Positions 59,812-64,000 of a stretch of 64,000 nt of DNA are shown here, one piece after another. Position numbers and translations under genes: made by a program. The stretch lies in the NCBI RefSeq assembly GCF_003426735.1, contig NZ_QVON01000005.1, forward strand, positions 1 to 64,000, given 5' to 3'. The stretch's first letter is position 1; each line of letters begins with the position of its first letter. Under the pieces are notes generated by a model. It did not search any database, was not told the DNA's origin, and saw only the letters and a list, made by a program, of their open reading frames with translations. This DNA is from Arenibacter sp. P308M17 (GTDB lineage Bacteria > Bacteroidota > Bacteroidia > Flavobacteriales > Flavobacteriaceae).

Positions 59812-60651
59812 TCATGAACGATCCTCACAGCCAATAATGGCCTTGAATATATGAACGCATTCCATAGCTTCCTTCACATCATGTACCCTTAATATTTGGG
59901 ATCCATTGGCAAGGGCGTACATATGTAGTGCCGTACTGCCGTTCAATGCATTTTTAGGTGTGGTTTGGAGTAGCCTGTAAATCATGGATTTCCTGCTAAC
60001 CCCTGTTAAAATGGGGAGGTCCATAGCGTGCAACAGTTTAAATTTTCTGAGAATTTCATAGTTCTGTTCCATGGTCTTGGCAAACCCAAATCCCGGATCA
60101 ATAATGATATCGTTAATGCCATAGGTCCTCGCCATGGCCACTTTTTCCGAAAAATAATAAAGTATTTCTTTTAGAAGGTCTTTGTAATTGGTCATTCCCT
60201 GCATAGTGGAGGGAGTACCTTTCATATGCATCATTATATAGGGAGCTTGGTGTTTTCCAACAATTTCGAATATTTTAGGATCCAAAGTGCCGGCGGAAAT
60301 ATCATTGATTATTGCTGCCCCATGGGCCAGGCATTCATCGGCAACCTTACTTCTAAAGGTGTCTATAGAGATAAGGATCTCCGGGAAGGTCTTTAGCAAT
60401 TGTTTTACTAAGGGGATGATTCGGCCCAATTCCTCATTTTCACTTACATGATCGGCACCCGGCCTGGAACTGTACGCCCCCAAATCTATAAAACTTGCCC
60501 CATTGATCAACATAGTTTCTACCTGGGCAATAATCTCGGTTTCGTCTTTGTACTTGCTACCGTCATAGAAGGAGTCTGGAGTAATATTGATGATTCCCAT
60601 TACTCTGGGAGTACTTAGATCCACTAATTTTCCTTTACAGTTAACGGTCAT
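59812..60651 (-). CDS. folP: Dihydropteroate synthase
   Basis: 279 residues. Two family signatures: MGIINITPDSFYDGSKY, and INGASFIDLGAYSSRPGA. TIM-barrel strands carry ILISIDTFRSKVA, AAIINDISAGT, YIMMHMKGTPSTMQ and IIDPGFGFAKTMEQNYEIL. It joins 4-aminobenzoate to the pterin pyrophosphate in folate synthesis and is the target of sulfonamides. Divergent from the DUF1599 gene with ~108 bases between starts. Confidence 0.97.
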   Translation of the reverse strand: MTVNCKGKLVDLSTPRVMGIINITPDSFYDGSKYKDETEIIAQVETMLINGASFIDLGAYSSRPGADHVSENEELGRIIPLVKQLLKTFPEILISIDTFRSKVADECLAHGAAIINDISAGTLDPKIFEIVGKHQAPYIMMHMKGTPSTMQGMTNYKDLLKEILYYFSEKVAMARTYGINDIIIDPGFGFAKTMEQNYEILRKFKLLHAMDLPILTGVSRKSMIYRLLQTTPKNALNGSTALHMYALANGSQILRVHDVKEAMECVHIFKAIIGCEDRS

Positions 60652-60759
60652 GTTTTTTATGTGATAAAAGGGAGCAAAACTTTTGGTGGTAAAGTTTAAA
60701 TCTCGATTTTTGAATAGTTTAAAATTTTAAGCGAAATTTACATAAATTAGAAAGACTAA

Positions 60760-61320
60760 ATGCATAATACCTCCGAGCAATACAATGCCGTTATCAAAAT
60801 TTGTAGGGATCTGTTCCTGAAAAAGATGCAAGATTACGGTAGTGCATGGCGAATTCTAAGGCTTCCATCCCTTACAGATCAAATTTATATCAAGGCACAG
60901 CGCATTAGGAGTCTACAGGAAAATGAAGTACGCAGGGTAGATGAGGGCGAGGTATCCGAGTTTATCGGAATTATCAATTATTCCATTATGGCTTTGATTC
61001 AAATTGAAAAGGGGATTGTTGACCAACCCGATCTTAGTGCTTCGGAAGCAGTGGCCTTGTTTGATAAACATATTTCCATCACAAAGACCTTAATGGAAAA
61101 TAAGAACCATGATTATGGGGAGGCCTGGAGGGAGATGAGGGTAAGTTCCCTGACCGATCTAATTTTGCAGAAGTTGTTGCGGGTCAAGCAAATTGAGGAC
61201 AATAAAGGGAAAACATTGGTCAGTGAGGGAATAGATGCCAACTATCAGGATATGATCAATTATGCCGTATTTGCAATGATACATCTAACCGATAAAAAGT
61301 CAATAAATATAAACAGATGA
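60760..61320 (+). CDS. DUF1599 protein made of two tandem domains
   Basis: 186 residues with an internal duplication: residues ~10-85 (CRDLFLKKMQDYGSAWRILR, then LPSLTDQIYIKAQRIRSLQ, then INYSIMALIQIE) and ~105-180 (TKTLMENKNHDYGEAWREMR, then VSSLTDLILQKLLRVKQIE, then INYAVFAMIHL). The repeated K..DYG.AWR..R motif is the DUF1599 mark. The helical fold resembles MazG-like nucleotide hydrolases, which has been suggested for such domains, but catalysis is not shown. It starts the block that leads to BT_3928 and tpiA. Confidence 0.9.
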   Translation: MHNTSEQYNAVIKICRDLFLKKMQDYGSAWRILRLPSLTDQIYIKAQRIRSLQENEVRRVDEGEVSEFIGIINYSIMALIQIEKGIVDQPDLSASEAVALFDKHISITKTLMENKNHDYGEAWREMRVSSLTDLILQKLLRVKQIEDNKGKTLVSEGIDANYQDMINYAVFAMIHLTDKKSININR

Positions 61321-61490
61321 AACGAGCATTAATAAATTTTAAAAATACATTCACAAAAGGGGATGTTTAAAATTTTTAATGGGAGAGCGAGAGCAACGAG
61401 TGATTGCACACGTTCTCAACCTGCCCGACTAGCCATTCAAGCGGGTTTTATAATTTATTTAAAATCAATTAATTACTAAAATTTAAACGT

Positions 61491-62588
61491 GTGAAATACA
61501 TAGTGGCATTGTGTCGTATAATTGTTGGTCTATTATTTATCATTAGCGGATTTATAAAATTGAACGATCCTGTCGGATTTTCTTTTAAGCTGGAGGAATA
61601 TTTTAGTCCCGGAGTGCTCGATTTGGATTTTCTTATGCCCTATGCCCTAGGGATTTCCATTATTGTGGTCGTTTTGGAGGTCCTGTTGGGAGTAATGCTT
61701 TTGATAGGGTTTAGGATCAGATTTACCTTGTGGAGTTTGCTGTTGATGATCATCTTCTTCACCTTTCTAACCTTTTATTCGGCATATTTCAATAAAGTTA
61801 CCGATTGTGGCTGTTTCGGGGATGCCATAAAATTAACGCCCTGGGAATCCTTTACCAAGGATGTGGTATTACTGGTACTTATTATTCTACTCTTTTTTGG
61901 TGCGAAACATATTGGATCGCCTTTTGGTGATGGTTCCAAAAGATTTATTGTAGGACTTAGTTTGTTGGTTAGTGCTATCTTTGCCTATTATGTGCTGAAC
62001 CATTTGCCGGCTTTGGATTTTAGACCCTATAAGATAGGGGCCAATATAGAGGAAGGTATGAGCGTTCCGGAGAACGCACCGGTGGCCATTTTTGATTACA
62101 GTTGGAAATTTAATGTGGATGGGGTAGAAAAGGTAGTGGTTACCAATGGCGATTACCCTGCTGTGGATGGCGAGTTCATTGATGTGGAAACCAAAGAAGT
62201 TCAAAAGGGGTACGAACCACCTATCCATGATTTTACCATTGAAAAGGACGGTGAGGATATGGCTGCTTCCTTCCTACAGGAACCCAAACTGGTTATGGTG
62301 ATAGCCTATGATCTGGCAAAGAGCAATTACCGCGCATTTGTGGAGATAAAGAAGGTGACGGATACAGCCATAAAGAACGGTTATAAGGTAATAGGTATGT
62401 CCGCTTCAGGAAAGGATTATACCCAAAAGATGAAAAATGAATATCAATTGGGGTTCGATTTTTATTTCACTGATGAAACCACTTTAAAAACAATTGTACG
62501 TTCCAATCCGGGAGTTTTGGTATTGGAGAAGGGTACCATTGTACAGAAAGTGCATTACAACGACATGAAGGATTTAAAGTTTGAATGA
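61491..62588 (+). CDS. BT_3928-family membrane protein (DoxX/MauE-like)
   Basis: 365 residues from GTG 61491. Four membrane helices (ALCRIIVGLLFIISGFIKLN; LGISIIVVVLEVLLGVMLLIG; LWSLLLMIIFFTFLTFYSAY; VVLLVLIILLFFGAKHIG) form a DoxX/MauE-like domain with TDCGCFGDAIKLTPW, which holds a Cys-x-Cys pair on the membrane surface. A fifth helix then leads into a periplasmic or cytoplasmic thioredoxin-like tail (LVMVIAYDLAKSNYRAFVEI). The family is conserved in Bacteroidota next to DUF1599 and tpiA; redox function is an inference. Confidence 0.88.
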   Translation: MKYIVALCRIIVGLLFIISGFIKLNDPVGFSFKLEEYFSPGVLDLDFLMPYALGISIIVVVLEVLLGVMLLIGFRIRFTLWSLLLMIIFFTFLTFYSAYFNKVTDCGCFGDAIKLTPWESFTKDVVLLVLIILLFFGAKHIGSPFGDGSKRFIVGLSLLVSAIFAYYVLNHLPALDFRPYKIGANIEEGMSVPENAPVAIFDYSWKFNVDGVEKVVVTNGDYPAVDGEFIDVETKEVQKGYEPPIHDFTIEKDGEDMAASFLQEPKLVMVIAYDLAKSNYRAFVEIKKVTDTAIKNGYKVIGMSASGKDYTQKMKNEYQLGFDFYFTDETTLKTIVRSNPGVLVLEKGTIVQKVHYNDMKDLKFE

Positions 62589-62666
62589 TTTTGTGGTCAT
62601 ATCCTTAAAGCCCAAAGGCGAATAGGCCTAAATCTTATAAAGAAAAAAACATAAATTAGAATTACA

Positions 62667-63422
62667 ATGAGAAGTAAAATAGTAGCAGGGAATTGGAAAA
62701 TGAACAAGAATTTAGAGGAAACGGAAGTGCTGTTGGCAGAACTTTCCGCTAAACTTCCAGATACCAAGGCCGAAGTGATGGTAGCACCAACATTTGTAAA
62801 TTTGGCGGCCGCTGTGGATAAATTAAAATCGTCTACCATTGAGGTCATTGCCCAAAACATGCATTTTGCGGAAAATGGGGCCTACACAGGCGAAATATCG
62901 GCCGATATGCTGTTGGGGATAGGAGTGGACACCATTATTATAGGGCACTCCGAGAGAAGGGCCTATTTTGGGGAGACCGATGAGATTTTGGCCAAGAAAG
63001 TGGTGGCCGCCCTGGCAAAAAACATGAGGGTAATGTTTTGCTTTGGTGAGGAATTGGAGGATCGTAAGTCCGGCAACCACTTTAATGTTGTGGAAAGCCA
63101 ATTGAAAAATGCGCTGTTTTCCCTGGATGCCTCGGCATGGAGTAAAATTATTCTGGCCTACGAGCCGGTATGGGCCATTGGTACGGGAGAAACCGCTTCT
63201 CCGGAACAGGCACAGGAAATGCACGCTTTTATCCGTAAAACCATTACCAATGCCTATGATGAGGGCATAGCCAACAATGTATCCATACTTTACGGAGGTA
63301 GTGTAAAACCAAATAATGCGGTCGAAATTTTTTCCAAGCCGGATGTGGATGGTGGACTAATAGGTGGGGCTGCATTGATTGCGGACGATTTTATTGCTAT
63401 AATCAAAGCAATAGACTACTAG
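62667..63422 (+). CDS. tpiA: Triosephosphate isomerase
   Basis: 251 residues. All catalytic elements: N-K pair in VAGNWKMNKN (Lys about residue 12), IIIGHSERRAYFGE (catalytic His), ILAYEPVWAIGTGETA (catalytic Glu and flexible loop), and LYGGSVKPNNA (phosphate loop). It interconverts dihydroxyacetone phosphate and glyceraldehyde 3-phosphate in glycolysis. Upstream is BT_3928 with a 78-base gap, downstream a terminator and then prmA. Confidence 0.98.
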   Translation: MRSKIVAGNWKMNKNLEETEVLLAELSAKLPDTKAEVMVAPTFVNLAAAVDKLKSSTIEVIAQNMHFAENGAYTGEISADMLLGIGVDTIIIGHSERRAYFGETDEILAKKVVAALAKNMRVMFCFGEELEDRKSGNHFNVVESQLKNALFSLDASAWSKIILAYEPVWAIGTGETASPEQAQEMHAFIRKTITNAYDEGIANNVSILYGGSVKPNNAVEIFSKPDVDGGLIGGAALIADDFIAIIKAIDY

Positions 63423-63499
63423 GTACATAAGAATTGAGATACATTCCTTGGTAAATATAGTTTTACGAGGATTTTGTGTCAACCATAGATCAGGAAAGG

Positions 63500-63527
63500 C
63501 CCGTTGAACCATCAACGGGTTCTTTTT
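63500..63527 (+). terminator. Intrinsic terminator after tpiA
   Basis: CCCGTTGA (63500-63507), 4-base loop, TCAACGGG (63512-63519), then TTCTTTTT. 78 bases after the stop. It separates tpiA from prmA. Confidence 0.82.
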
Positions 63528-63562
63528 CTAAAAACGGGTTTCTAAATTTACATATTTATATA

Positions 63563-64000
63563 ATGTCGAATTCGATATACCTAGAGTATAATTTTAAGGT
63601 CGAGCCCGTTCAACCGGCTTCGGACATTCTTATAGCTGAATTGGGGGAGGTGCAATTTGAAAGTTTTGTAGAAACCGAGGATGGGGTTCTGGCCTATATC
63701 AAAAAGGAAGATTGGTATCCAAGTATTCTGGACGACCTACAGATTTTTACCAACCCCTTGTTTCATATTGATTATGACTTTTCGGAAATAGAACAGGAGA
63801 ATTGGAACGCCACCTGGGAAAGTAATTTTAGTCCCATACAAGTGGGGCGTCAATGTGTAATCAGGGCTCCTTTTCATGAACGGCCCCAGGTAGATTATGA
63901 TATTGTGATAGAACCGAAGATGAGTTTCGGGACCGGTCACCATGAAACTACCTATATGATGTTACAGCATATATTGGAGCATGATTTTATCGGCAAATCC
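63563..64000 (+). CDS. prmA: Ribosomal protein L11 methyltransferase, 5' part
   Basis: The first 146 codons from ATG 63563; the frame is open at the right edge. The N-terminal substrate-recognition domain (YLEYNFKVEPVQPASDILIA; FTNPLFHIDYDFSEIE) leads into the methyltransferase domain with NWNATWESNFSPIQVG and the hallmark EPKMSFGTGHHETT. PrmA trimethylates ribosomal protein L11 using S-adenosylmethionine. The first SAM-binding loop falls beyond the window. Confidence 0.93.
   Translation, partial: MSNSIYLEYNFKVEPVQPASDILIAELGEVQFESFVETEDGVLAYIKKEDWYPSILDDLQIFTNPLFHIDYDFSEIEQENWNATWESNFSPIQVGRQCVIRAPFHERPQVDYDIVIEPKMSFGTGHHETTYMMLQHILEHDFIGKS

Overview
This window looks like a chromosomal segment of a marine member of the Flavobacteriaceae (Bacteroidota). 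The gene content points there: LytS/LytTR systems with TPR sensors, DUF4293, DUF1599, BT_3928 and TIGR03643 proteins, DUF4382 lipoproteins, a Rho factor with a long Q/N-rich insert, SPII lipoproteins with short lipoboxes, few Shine-Dalgarno sites, and at least one promoter of the Bacteroidota type (TTG-N19-TAnnTTTG). I cannot name the genus. No rRNA, tRNA, CRISPR array, prophage or complete insertion sequence was seen.

Layout. 0-11.5 kb: accessory genes (WG-repeat protein, PspC, a LytS/LytTR two-component pair, an NmrA-like reductase beside a Crp/Fnr regulator and its truncated twin, a berberine-bridge-like FAD oxidase with a DUF4242/cyclase-like/AraC fusion regulator, a DUF4382 lipoprotein). 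12-15 kb: an ECF sigma factor, a 56-residue protein, an MscS-like channel and a PAS histidine kinase. Two matching 28-nt promoter-like boxes precede the sigma gene and the kinase gene. 15-19.3 kb: transporters and a TPP riboswitch in front of a PnuT-type thiamine transporter. 19.7-27.1 kb: a minus-strand cluster headed by a MerR regulator with a CarH-like cobalamin-binding domain (W-x9-EH and ExHxxG motifs), followed by TetR, AarF/UbiB kinase, SDR-DUF2867, a 143-residue protein, TIGR03643, FolE, a 76-residue protein and an SDR; it resembles light/B12-responsive gene sets. 27-39.7 kb: FUSC, NhaA, a lipoprotein sulfatase, MaoC/FabG, an AsmA-like protein and Dps. 40-47.6 kb: a regulator-rich and small-membrane-protein-rich block (two AraC proteins, multi-PAS kinase, response regulator, lmo0937, DUF1328, small lipoprotein, MscS) that looks like a stress or osmotic response set. 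48-52.3 kb: aldehyde dehydrogenase, nitroreductase, membrane and lipoproteins. 52.5-64 kb: a housekeeping block (rho, DUF4293, YfcE, truA, ABC exporter, cdaA, folP, DUF1599, BT_3928, tpiA, prmA running off the edge).

Between genes the window is rich in short non-coding repeats. The clearest are a ~167-bp family with terminal inverted repeats (three full copies plus two ends, one of which caps a truncated uspA gene), a 206-207-bp family (two copies in opposite orientation, one flanked by a 12-bp direct repeat), a 147-bp single copy, and a hairpin repeat at 19.5 and 58.6 kb. Several genes shorter than 60 codons were found by eye: 12636-12806, 33290-33457, 41082-41234, 41246-41389 and 46386-46547.
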